Assembly: GCA_028692515.1 (NCBI GenBank)
Contig: JAQUXG010000130.1
Coordinates: 1-5,532 of the forward strand
Length of the DNA stretch: 5,532 bases
Reading direction: 5' to 3'
Origin: Kiritimatiellales bacterium
GTDB taxonomy: Bacteria; Verrucomicrobiota; Kiritimatiellia; Kiritimatiellales; Tichowtungiaceae
Shown in pieces: positions 1 through 5,381 of this stretch. The notes under the pieces were generated by a model, which was not told where the DNA came from, searched no databases, and saw only the letters and a program-made list of their open reading frames with translations. Every line of letters starts with the position of its first letter. Positions within the stretch are counted from its first letter, which is position 1. The position numbers and the translations under genes were made by a program.

Positions 1-803
1 TCCGTATAGGCCTTAAGCAGGCCCGTGTCTTGCGGCGACAGGGTCAGACAGGTTTCAAGAGCGGCGACGGCATCATTCGTTCTGCCGGAATTCTGATAAA
101 GCTGCGCCAGATTTTTATAACATCCGGCGAGATCCGGCTGCATCGAAAGCGCTTTTTTCAACAGCGCTTCGGCCTGCTCATACTGTTCGGTTCCAATATA
201 TGCCGCACCCAGATTATTCAGCACGTCGATTGACGGATCTTCCTCCAGCGCCAGCTGAAGCTGCTCAACCGCCGGTTCAAAAAACTGCTGTTGCAGATAA
301 ACAGCGCCCAGAGCATGGTGAATGCCCAAAAGATGCGGAAAAATTTTCAGAGCGACTTCAAAGTATTTTTGTGCTGTCGCCCAATCCTTTTGCCGGGCCG
401 CCTGCGCTCCCATGATGAGGTGGTACGCCGCATTTTTCACCCACTTCCCGGACAAGATCTGTTCGCCGACAGGGCCGTCGCCGCTGTCCATCTGCTCTGC
501 CGCCTGTCGGTACTCCAGCGCCCACAGCTCATCTGCGGGGAGGGTATAGATGGCGGTATAAGCTGGCTGGTAAATTACAGGTTTTTCAAAAGGCTCTTTC
601 GGGAGATATTCCCTAATCACGGACACCGCCAGTGTACCCAGCAGGATGAGCACCAAAACCCCGCCGGAAAAATTGAAAATCTGCTGCCGGCGAAGTTCGC
701 GGCCGATCGTCTCCTGAATCGTCTGAGAAGAATTCTCCTCAGGCGGAGCACTCTTCGCCTGATAGATATCCCTGAGATCTATGTCTGGTCTGTTCATAGG
801 CAT
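1..803 (-). CDS. Membrane-anchored TPR-repeat protein (3' end beyond the window)
   Basis: The minus strand reads open from an ATG at 803 to the left edge, giving about 267 residues with no stop, so the C-terminus is missing. A second in-frame ATG at 797 is an equally possible start, and neither has a strong Shine-Dalgarno. Residues 1-42 are polar and probably cytoplasmic. Residues 43-63 form one hydrophobic helix rich in V, L, I and G, a likely signal anchor. After a linker, residues from about 105 onward are helical TPR units. The consensus is clear in stretches such as 'NNLGAAYIGTEQYEQAEALL' and 'KNLAQLYQNSGRTNDAVAAL', with ALxxxP ends. TPRs mediate protein-protein contacts, here probably on the outer face of the inner membrane; the partner is unknown. 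The gene starts 24 bases after the aroC stop on the same strand and may share its transcript. No enzymatic motif was seen. The TPR call is firm, the role is not. Confidence 0.86.
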   Translation of the reverse strand, partial: MPMNRPDIDLRDIYQAKSAPPEENSSQTIQETIGRELRRQQIFNFSGGVLVLILLGTLAVSVIREYLPKEPFEKPVIYQPAYTAIYTLPADELWALEYRQAAEQMDSGDGPVGEQILSGKWVKNAAYHLIMGAQAARQKDWATAQKYFEVALKIFPHLLGIHHALGAVYLQQQFFEPAVEQLQLALEEDPSIDVLNNLGAAYIGTEQYEQAEALLKKALSMQPDLAGCYKNLAQLYQNSGRTNDAVAALETCLTLSPQDTGLLKAYT

Positions 804-827
804 CTAATAAAACCCGGTCTGAAAAAA

Positions 828-1910
828 TTAGACACGATACTCCTGCCGCATCGCGGCATCGGCCAGAACCAGTGCCGCCATCGACTCCACAATTGGAATC
901 GCGCGCGGCAGCACGCACGGATCATGCCGCCCCTTCGCCTCCAGCGTCACCGAATGTCCATCCAGCGCCGCCGTATCCTGCGCCAGCCCGATCGTCGCCA
1001 CCGGCTTGATCGCAATTCGGAACACCACCGGCTCACCGTTCGAAATTCCGCCCTGCACCCCGCCGCTGTAATTTGTGACGGTCCCGAGCCGTCCGGTTTT
1101 CTGCACAAACGCATCATTATGCTGCGACCCGCGCATCAGCGTGCCGGCAAATCCCGATCCGATCTCGAAGCCCTTCACCGCCGGAATCGAAAGCATCGCC
1201 TGCGCCAGCTTCGCTTCCAGCTTTTCAAACACCGGTTCACCCAATCCGGCGGGGAATCCCCGGCAGATACAAGTCAATGTGCCGCCCAGCGAATCCTTTT
1301 CATCGCGAGCTTTTTCAATCGCGGCAATCATCCGTTGCGCCGTTGCTTCATCCGGACAGCGCACCAGATTGGAATCCACCAGCTCACGGGTTAGACCTTC
1401 GGCATCGATTTCCGGTGCGGCAATTTTTCCGACCGAGCTCACGTAGGCCACAATCGAAACGTCCCCGAAGCGCGTCTTCAGCCACTTCTCCGCAATCGCA
1501 CCAGCCGCCACGCGGCCGATCGTCTCGCGTGCGCTTGACCGGCCGCCACCGCTCGACGCCTTCACGCCGTACTTCATCAAATAGGTATAATCCGCATGCG
1601 ACGGGCGTGGAACGGATGTCATCTCGCCGTAGTCGCCGGGACGCTGGTCGCGGTTATTCACCGACAGGCCGATCGGTGTGCCCAGCGTGATCCCGTTTTC
1701 TGTTCCCGAAAGAATCGTCACCTGATCCGCTTCATCGCGCGGCGTCGTCAGCGTGCTTTGCCCGGGACGGCGGCGGTTCAGCTGCGGTTGAATATCCGCC
1801 TCCGTCAGCGGCAGATTGGCGGGGCATCCGTCCACAATCGCGCCGACAGACTTCCCGTGTGATTCGCCAAATGTAGTCGTTCTGAAAAGTGTGCCGAATG
1901 TACTGCTCAT
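828..1910 (-). CDS. aroC: Chorismate synthase
   Basis: The product is 360 residues, the normal length for this enzyme. It converts 5-enolpyruvylshikimate-3-phosphate to chorismate, the last step of the shikimate pathway, using reduced FMN in the cytoplasm. Family signatures are intact: FGESHG at residues 14-19, RRRPGQ at 46-51, RPSHADYTY at 102-110, [12 protein letters not shown] at 119-130 and GRHDPCV at 327-333. The start is the ATG at 1910, because '[19 protein letters not shown]' matches the family N-terminus and an AGGGAG ribosome binding site (1919-1924) lies eight bases upstream. The frame is open for 52 more codons upstream, but that stretch only translates the palindrome array and is not homologous to AroC. 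The gene is divergent from the cation transporter, and the TPR gene follows it. No shikimate-pathway neighbour is visible. The identification is essentially certain. Confidence 0.99.
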   Translation of the reverse strand: MSSTFGTLFRTTTFGESHGKSVGAIVDGCPANLPLTEADIQPQLNRRRPGQSTLTTPRDEADQVTILSGTENGITLGTPIGLSVNNRDQRPGDYGEMTSVPRPSHADYTYLMKYGVKASSGGGRSSARETIGRVAAGAIAEKWLKTRFGDVSIVAYVSSVGKIAAPEIDAEGLTRELVDSNLVRCPDEATAQRMIAAIEKARDEKDSLGGTLTCICRGFPAGLGEPVFEKLEAKLAQAMLSIPAVKGFEIGSGFAGTLMRGSQHNDAFVQKTGRLGTVTNYSGGVQGGISNGEPVVFRIAIKPVATIGLAQDTAALDGHSVTLEAKGRHDPCVLPRAIPIVESMAALVLADAAMRQEYRV

Positions 1911-1918
1911 ATCCGTTT

Positions 1919-1924
1919 CTCCCT
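1919..1924 (-). promoter_or_regulatory. Ribosome binding site of aroC
   Basis: On the minus strand AGGGAG lies eight bases before the ATG at 1910. This site decides the aroC start in favour of 1910 over upstream in-frame codons that lie within the palindrome array. Confidence 0.75.
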
Positions 1925-1928
1925 GAAC

Positions 1929-2051
1929 TTTTCCAAACATTGGAAAAAAACTGCAAAATCCGGCCGCGCCGGTTCCAACGATTGGAAGGGTTATACGCTG
2001 TTTTTCCAAGGTTTGGAAAAATTTTCCGTCATTTTTCCAAGGCTTGGAAAA
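1929..2051. repeat. Array of four TTCCAA-N3-TTGGAA palindromes between divergent genes
   Basis: Four 15-base palindromes have cores at 1931-1945 (spacer ACA), 1973-1987 (CGA), 2004-2018 (GGT) and 2035-2049 (GGC). The TTCCAA and TTGGAA arms are perfect in every copy. Flanking T and A runs lengthen the arms to eight or nine bases in copies 1, 3 and 4, but not in copy 2. Centres lie at about 1938, 1980, 2011 and 2042, so the spacings are 42, 31 and 31 bases, close to four, three and three turns of B-DNA. The array fills much of the region upstream of aroC (minus) and the cation transporter (plus). It could be a cooperative operator array, or a cluster of a dispersed palindromic element. A fifth copy inside mnmA favours a dispersed element but does not exclude protein binding. 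The repeat itself is certain, its role is not. Confidence 0.93.
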
Positions 2052-2054
2052 CCC

Positions 2055-2060
2055 TGTCAA
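2055..2060 (-). promoter_or_regulatory. Possible -35 element for aroC
   Basis: The minus strand reads TTGACA here, a perfect sigma-70 -35 hexamer. The best -10 match, AAAAAT after 18 bases, is poor. If the promoter is real, palindrome copy 4 lies between its -35 and -10, where a bound protein would block it. A second candidate -10, TATAAC, lies between palindrome copies 2 and 3 (about 1990-1995) but has no good -35. This is weak evidence based only on motif matching. Confidence 0.22.
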
Positions 2061-2117
2061 AACCAAGGGTTTAGGAAACGCTGGCTTTCACGGCATACAT
2101 CCGTTAAAACCCGCTCC

Positions 2118-3017
2118 ATGAATTCCAGCAGTCATACACCTGTCGCCGAACAAACAAGAGAAGTGATCCGCATCACCTGGCTTGGTATGATCATCAACGT
2201 TCTGCTTACGATCCTGAAATTTGTCTTCGGGATACTCGGCCGCAGTCAGGCGGCTGTCGCCGATGCGGTCCACAGCTTTTCCGATTTGGGAACCGATCTG
2301 GCCGTCCTTTTCGGTGTCCGGCTCTGGTCTGCGCCGGCCGATGACTGTCATCCCTACGGACATCGTCGCATCGAAACACTCATCACCGTCCTCATCGGCG
2401 CGGCACTGGCCGTTGTTGCGGTCGGCTTCAGTATTGACGCCGTCGACAAACTGCGCCATCCGCCGGCCGAGGCCGCCACCCTGATCGCGCTCACCGGCTC
2501 GTTGCTCACCATCTTTCTGAAAGAGTGGCTCTTCCGCGCCACCCGTAAAGTTGGACACCGCGTCAACTCTCCGGCCGTTATTGCCAATGCCTGGCATCAC
2601 CGCTCCGACGCCTTCAGCTCCATTCCCGTCATCATTGCGGTCAGCGCCTCTGCCTTTAATCCCGAGTGGCACTTCCTCGACCAGATTGGCGCGCTCATCG
2701 TTGCCGCCATGATTCTCAAAGCGGCGTGGGACATCGTCAAACCCGCGCTGGCCGAACTCATCGACTCCGGCGCTTCGGCTCCGGACTATCAGCAGATCGT
2801 CGACTTGGCGCAGAGTGTCGCGGGGATCATTTCTGTGCATAAAGTCCGCACCCGCCGCAGCGGCGCGGGACTCTATGTCGACCTGCATGCGATGGTGGAT
2901 GGGTCCATCACCGTTCACGCCGGGCACGACATCGCCACGCAACTCCAGCGCAAACTCATCGTCAACGGCCCCTCCGTCGCCGACGTCGTCGTCCACATCG
3001 AACCCGATCACAAATGA
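2118..3017 (+). CDS. Cation diffusion facilitator family metal transporter
   Basis: The product is 299 residues and belongs to the CDF family, which exports divalent metals such as Zn(II), Fe(II) or Mn(II) from the cytoplasm in exchange for protons. Six membrane helices fall near residues 20-40, 46-70, 85-106, 118-138, 155-178 and 185-205. The intramembrane metal site is visible as HSFSD (H52, D56) in helix 2 and HHRSD (H160, D164) in helix 5. The conserved loop motif HPYGHRRIE is at 78-86. Residues about 224-297 form the cytoplasmic dimerisation domain, with histidines at 241, 257, 267, 270 and 293 that could bind regulatory metal. The 2-His/2-Asp site suggests zinc, but specificity is not settled. 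The ATG at 2118 is chosen because the open frame further upstream translates palindromes; it lacks a clear Shine-Dalgarno. The stop overlaps the mnmA start by four bases. Confidence 0.95.
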   Translation: MNSSSHTPVAEQTREVIRITWLGMIINVLLTILKFVFGILGRSQAAVADAVHSFSDLGTDLAVLFGVRLWSAPADDCHPYGHRRIETLITVLIGAALAVVAVGFSIDAVDKLRHPPAEAATLIALTGSLLTIFLKEWLFRATRKVGHRVNSPAVIANAWHHRSDAFSSIPVIIAVSASAFNPEWHFLDQIGALIVAAMILKAAWDIVKPALAELIDSGASAPDYQQIVDLAQSVAGIISVHKVRTRRSGAGLYVDLHAMVDGSITVHAGHDIATQLQRKLIVNGPSVADVVVHIEPDHK

Positions 3018-4057
3018 AAAAGCGCGCTGCAGTTGGAATGAGCGGCGGCACGGACAGCTCCGTGGCGGCCGCGCTGCTTGTCGAGCAGGGGTGGGAAGTC
3101 ATCGGCCTCACCGCCCACATGTGGAAAGAAGGCTCGCGCTGCTGTTCACTCGAAGATGTCACCCGGGCACAGAAAGTCTGCGCCGCGCTCGGTATTCGGC
3201 ACTATGTCGTCAACGCGCAGGATCGCTTCACCGAGCGCGTCGTCACCCCGTTCGTCGACGAATACGTCGCCGGCCGCACGCCGTCGCCCTGCATTTCTTG
3301 TAACCAGTTCATCAAATTCGGCTTTCTGCTCGACCGCGCCGCGCAGCTCGATTGCGACGTCCTCGCCACCGGACACTACGCCCGCATCGAAGAGCGCGAC
3401 GGCCTGTTCCACTTAATGCGCGCCATCGATCCCAAAAAAGACCAGACCTATTTCCTCAGCCGTCTCTCGCAGCGACAGCTCGCGCACATCGCCTTTCCGC
3501 TCGGCGACTGGACCAAAGAGCAGGTCAAAAAATGGTCGGCTGATCATAATCTGCCGATCGTTCCGCGCGGCGAAAGTCAGGATCTCTGTTTCGTCGAAGC
3601 CGGGAAATACGCCGAATTCATCGAAGGTCGCGCGCCGGACGTGAAGAAAAAAGGCAAAGTGCTCGACGAACACGGCAACGAACTCGCCGAACACGAAGGA
3701 ATTCATCGCTTCACCGTTGGACAGCGCGGCGGAACCGGCGTCGCCGTCGGCCAGCGCATCTATGTCCGCAACATTGACGCCGATAAAAACGAAGTCACGC
3801 TTGCGCCGCGCGAAAGCCTCATGCAATCCGAGTGTCTCGTCACGGACGCCCACTGGATTTCAGGAACTTTTCCAATGTCTGGAAACCTCACCGTTCAGCC
3901 GCGCTACGGCCATCGCGGCGCGCCTGCCGCGATTGAAAAAATCAGCGACACCGAATTCAAAGTCGTCTTTGAAGAACCGCAATTCGCCCTCACGCCCGGC
4001 CAGGCCGCTGTCGTCTATTCCGGCGACGAAGTCCTCGGCGGCGGCTGGATCGGATGA
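3014..4057 (+). CDS. mnmA: tRNA-specific 2-thiouridylase MnmA
   Basis: The product is 347 residues, close to the usual length. MnmA adenylates and then thiolates U34 in the anticodons of tRNA-Lys, tRNA-Glu and tRNA-Gln, using sulfur relayed from a cysteine desulfurase. The ATP-pyrophosphatase loop is SGGTDSS at residues 10-16. SPCISCNQFIKF at 91-102 carries the nucleophilic cysteine (C96, equivalent to E. coli C102), with an extra C93 in a CxxC pair. LATGHYARIEE is at 118-128, DQTYFLSRL at 143-151, and GESQDLCFV at 187-194 holds the second catalytic cysteine (C192, equivalent to E. coli C199). The three cysteines could also hold an iron-sulfur cluster, as proposed for some family members. The C-terminal beta-barrel domain ends with TPGQAAVVYSGDEVLGGGWI. 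The start ATG overlaps the transporter's TGA without its own ribosome binding site, so coupled translation is likely. Residues 285-291 are encoded by a copy of the dispersed palindrome. Confidence 0.98.
   Translation: MKKRAAVGMSGGTDSSVAAALLVEQGWEVIGLTAHMWKEGSRCCSLEDVTRAQKVCAALGIRHYVVNAQDRFTERVVTPFVDEYVAGRTPSPCISCNQFIKFGFLLDRAAQLDCDVLATGHYARIEERDGLFHLMRAIDPKKDQTYFLSRLSQRQLAHIAFPLGDWTKEQVKKWSADHNLPIVPRGESQDLCFVEAGKYAEFIEGRAPDVKKKGKVLDEHGNELAEHEGIHRFTVGQRGGTGVAVGQRIYVRNIDADKNEVTLAPRESLMQSECLVTDAHWISGTFPMSGNLTVQPRYGHRGAPAAIEKISDTEFKVVFEEPQFALTPGQAAVVYSGDEVLGGGWIG
3868..3885. repeat. Palindrome copy inside mnmA
   Basis: The core at 3870-3884 reads TTCCAA-TGT-CTGGAA, one mismatch from the perfect TTCCAA-N3-TTGGAA repeats upstream of aroC. 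The 12 bases GAACTTTTCCAA are shared exactly with copy 1 of that array (1925-1936). It lies in the mnmA frame and encodes about residues 285-291 (TFPMSGN), probably a loop before the strand LTVQPRY of the C-terminal domain. One copy in coding DNA points to a dispersed element rather than a dedicated aroC operator. Confidence 0.75.
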
Positions 4058-4060
4058 GGA

Positions 4061-4504
4061 TTATTCTCCGATGTCCTCAGACCAGAGCGTCGGATTGTTT
4101 TTGATAAATTCACGCATCAGCTCTTCGCACTCCGGATTGTGCAGAATGATCACGTTCACACCCCGTTCCCGGAGCAGATTCTCTTCGCCCATGAAGGTCC
4201 TGTTTTCTCCGATCACTACCGTGGGAATTTTATAAAGCAGAATCGCGCCGGAACACATGGCACAGGGCGACAGGGTCGTGTACAGAACGCAATGCTGATA
4301 TTCCTTTGCCGTCATTCTACCGGCGGATTCCAGTGCATCCATCTCTGCGTGTCGGATCGCACTGCTGAGTTGAACGCGCCGATTATGCCCGCGCCCGACG
4401 ATTTGATTATCCAGAACCAATACAGATCCGATCGGAATGCCCCCTTCCGCAAGGCCTTGTTTTGCCTCCGCCAACGCCTCATTCATAAATTCTGCGTATT
4501 GCAT
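4061..4504 (-). CDS. Yeast Fcy1-like cytosine deaminase (nucleoside deaminase family)
   Basis: The product is 147 residues. It belongs to the zinc-dependent cytidine/deoxycytidylate deaminase superfamily: zinc ligands H52 (in HAE, with catalytic E54) and C81/C84 (in PCAMC). Beyond these shared motifs it matches the yeast cytosine deaminase Fcy1 from memory: EGGIPIG near the start, GRGHNRR with N41, LYTTLSPC, IPTVVIGEN, then RTF with F104, ERGVNV, and a C-terminus of W141 followed by EDIGE with D144. In Fcy1 the equivalent asparagine, phenylalanine, tryptophan and aspartate line or cap the cytosine pocket. I therefore predict deamination of free cytosine to uracil (pyrimidine salvage) rather than tRNA A34 editing by TadA. 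AGGATG (4512-4517) lies seven bases before the ATG. The gene converges on mnmA with three bases between stops. No cytosine permease is nearby. Substrate is inferred, family is certain. Confidence 0.87.
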   Translation of the reverse strand: MQYAEFMNEALAEAKQGLAEGGIPIGSVLVLDNQIVGRGHNRRVQLSSAIRHAEMDALESAGRMTAKEYQHCVLYTTLSPCAMCSGAILLYKIPTVVIGENRTFMGEENLLRERGVNVIILHNPECEELMREFIKNNPTLWSEDIGE

Positions 4505-4511
4505 ATCGGTT

Positions 4512-4517
4512 CATCCT
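4512..4517 (-). promoter_or_regulatory. Ribosome binding site of the deaminase
   Basis: AGGATG on the minus strand lies seven bases before the ATG at 4504 and supports that start. Its surroundings (ATCCTGTT at 4513-4520 on the plus strand) resemble the short ATCCTGT repeats at 5309-5333. Confidence 0.6.
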
Positions 4518-4618
4518 GTTCGTGTTAATAGCAATCTCGTTACAGATGGCGAAGTGTAGCAGGGTCTAAGAGGTGTGAAAAGAGGTTCTCCAAAAAGCCC
4601 CATGTGACAGAATGTTTC

Positions 4619-4701
4619 GGCAGAATCATTTGTGGGCAGAATGATTTTTATAACAAGGCCCCCCTGAAGAATTTATTATTCTGCCCGCAAATCATTCTGC
4701 C
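4619..4701. repeat. Composite inverted repeat built from four GGCAGAAT units
   Basis: The left arm (4619-4645) and right arm (4675-4701) are inverted copies matching at 24 of 27 positions, with a 29-base loop. Two of the three differences would be G-U wobbles if transcribed. Each arm holds two direct copies of a unit of about 13 bases, GGCAGAATNATTT, at a period near 16. A degenerate extra unit (GACAGAATGTTTC) precedes the left arm at 4606-4618. There is no coding capacity, no poly-T tract typical of a terminator, and no obvious target-site duplication. It lies between two minus-strand genes in AT-rich DNA. It is probably a REP-like or MITE-like dispersed palindromic unit. The structure is clear, its mobility is inferred. 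Confidence 0.85.
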
Positions 4702-4741
4702 TGATTTATTTGTGAGGAATGGAGTTGTGGCGTGTTGGATG

Positions 4742-4805
4742 GCTGAACATCTCGGATCAGCGTTCGGTGGCGGAGCCGCTGATCAGCTGAATTCGTTTGT
4801 TCGAC
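4742..4805 (-). other. attC-like integron recombination site
   Basis: Read on the minus strand, this 64-base stretch has the attC order. R'' is GTCGAAC (4799-4805; consensus RYYYAAC, one mismatch). A three-base spacer follows, then L'' CGAATTCAGC (4786-4795). A 24-base middle part contains a secondary stem (the perfect 8-base inverted repeat 4755-4762/4777-4784 overlaps it). L' is GCTGATCCG (4753-4761), followed by a four-base spacer and R' GTTCAGC (4742-4748; consensus GTTRRRY, one mismatch). L'' and L' pair at eight of nine positions with one extra T in L'', like the extrahelical base that sets strand polarity in attC sites. The mismatched fourth positions of R'' and R' are G and C and would still pair. 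The site starts three bases after the lipoprotein gene's stop, as expected for a cassette. No integrase gene is in the window. A degenerate or relic site is possible. Confidence 0.55.
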
Positions 4806-4808
4806 TAG

Positions 4809-5198
4809 TTATCTAATTTCGTTTGCCCATATGGTGACTAATTTTTCATCTTGATCGTAGAAACAGAGGTACTCATTGAAGCTTAACCATCCGCAAGGAA
4901 TCGTCATGTCGTCTAGAAAAACGATTTTTGCGGCCACCTCGGCTGGAAGTTTGCTGTAAACCGATTTGTGGCGAACAGGCCATTCATCCAAGTTGCTTAC
5001 ATAATATCTCGGACGTTGTGACCACTCTCTTGGAGGAATCTTCAAAAATTCAGCGTTCATTAAAACTGTTCTGACATCGTTGGTCGTCATGCCGGGATGA
5101 ATCAACGGAGTGATATCGCGGGTCAAGGGAACTGGACGCGTATCAGATGCGCAGCCTAGTTGAAGAGCAATGGTTAAAAATATAAGGATGTATTTCAT
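4809..5198 (-). CDS. Small BamE/SmpA-like lipoprotein, putative cassette gene
   Basis: The product is 129 residues. Residues 1-15 are a short lipoprotein-type signal (MKYILIFLTIALQLG) ending at C16; the lipobox QLGC is atypical at -3, so lipidation is likely but not certain. The mature part has 'LIHPGMTTNDVRTVL', resembling the GMT..EV...L motif of SmpA/OmlA/BamE small lipoproteins, and ends with 'YDQDEKLVTIW', like their final beta-strand. Between them is an unrecognised region with two prolines and a YYVSNLDEWP segment. The protein probably sits at the envelope, and no specific function can be assigned. GAGG at 5204-5207, five bases before the ATG, fixes the start. Composition differs from the core genes: a hand count over 4861-5040 gives about 46% GC. 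An attC-like site lies immediately downstream, so the gene is probably a horizontally acquired cassette cargo. Confidence 0.78.
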   Translation of the reverse strand: MKYILIFLTIALQLGCASDTRPVPLTRDITPLIHPGMTTNDVRTVLMNAEFLKIPPREWSQRPRYYVSNLDEWPVRHKSVYSKLPAEVAAKIVFLDDMTIPCGWLSFNEYLCFYDQDEKLVTIWANEIR

Positions 5199-5203
5199 TT
5201 CTT

Positions 5204-5207
5204 CCTC
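5204..5207 (-). promoter_or_regulatory. Ribosome binding site of the lipoprotein gene
   Basis: GAGG followed by AAGAA precedes the ATG at 5198. It lies just inside the proposed cassette edge, so the cassette would carry its own translation signal but almost no room for a promoter. Confidence 0.65.
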
Positions 5208-5209
5208 AT

Positions 5210-5216
5210 GACGAAC
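5210..5216 (-). other. Possible cassette boundary box (R'-like)
   Basis: The minus strand reads GTTCGTC. An inserted cassette should begin with the six bases after the G of its own R' box, and these should pair with its R''. The R'' here (GTCGAAC) predicts TTCGAC, and TTCGTC is found, one mismatch. With recombination after the G, the cassette would span 4748-5215, 468 bp. A seven-base match is weak alone; its value comes from its position directly before the ribosome binding site. Confidence 0.35.
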
Positions 5217-5308
5217 GTTTAATGAGCGACGGTCGTAGTTTATGTGTCGGGCGGTTAATCGTCAATTCAGAGGACGAAAAAGCGCGAGCGTGTCCAAGCG
5301 TGCGAAGC

Positions 5309-5333
5309 ATCCTGTTAATCCTGTAATCCTGTC
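5309..5333. repeat. Three tandem ATCCTGT units
   Basis: ATCCTGT occurs at 5309, 5318 and 5326, followed by TA, A and C. The period is therefore nine then eight bases. A related single ATCCTGTT occurs at 4513-4520. Probably an intergenic low-complexity repeat family; no function is apparent. Confidence 0.7.
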
Positions 5334-5362
5334 AAAAATGAAGTTTATCTTCTGAATTGTAG

Positions 5363-5381
5363 CCGCGATCCGTGATCGCGG
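5363..5381. repeat. Perfect palindrome CCGCGATC-CGT-GATCGCGG
   Basis: Eight-base arms surround a three-base spacer. There is no following T-run on either strand, so it is not a typical intrinsic terminator. The architecture (8-3-8) mirrors the TTCCAA family but the sequence is unrelated. It could be a REP-like dispersed unit or a protein-binding site. Confidence 0.7.

Noticed and set aside
291..1394. Long plus-strand open frame of 367 codons opposite the TPR gene and aroC
   Set aside because: It runs antisense across two recognised genes and a gene boundary. It is rich in R, H and Q as shadows of GC-rich genes are, and shows no domain motif.
1929..2051. CRISPR array
   Set aside because: The repeats are 15-base palindromes with 16-27 bases between them, there are only four, and no cas gene is present.
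1911..2066. 52-codon upstream extension of aroC
   Set aside because: It translates the palindrome array, has no similarity to AroC, and the ATG at 1910 has a good ribosome binding site and the canonical N-terminus.
2013..2117. 35-codon upstream extension of the cation transporter
   Set aside because: It begins inside a palindrome copy and encodes repeat-derived residues before the plausible N-terminus at 2118.
2088..3011. Minus-strand open frame of 307 codons opposite the cation transporter
   Set aside because: Its composition is extremely rich in D, G and R and it mirrors the transporter codons. The plus strand carries clear CDF motifs, so this is a shadow.
4061..4504. TadA tRNA adenosine deaminase
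   Set aside because: Shared HAE and PCxxC motifs fit the superfamily only. The Fcy1-like F104, W141 and terminal EDIGE, and the variation around the active site, argue for cytosine deaminase.
4755..4784. Intrinsic terminator of the lipoprotein gene
   Set aside because: The 8-base stem is strong but no T-run follows on the minus strand. The attC layout explains it better, although it could still slow polymerase.
5210..5260. A second complete attC site upstream of the lipoprotein gene
   Set aside because: GATTAAC and GTTCGTC could serve as outer boxes on the minus strand and there is a CGAC/GTCG pairing inside, but the boxes do not pair with each other and the arms are too short.
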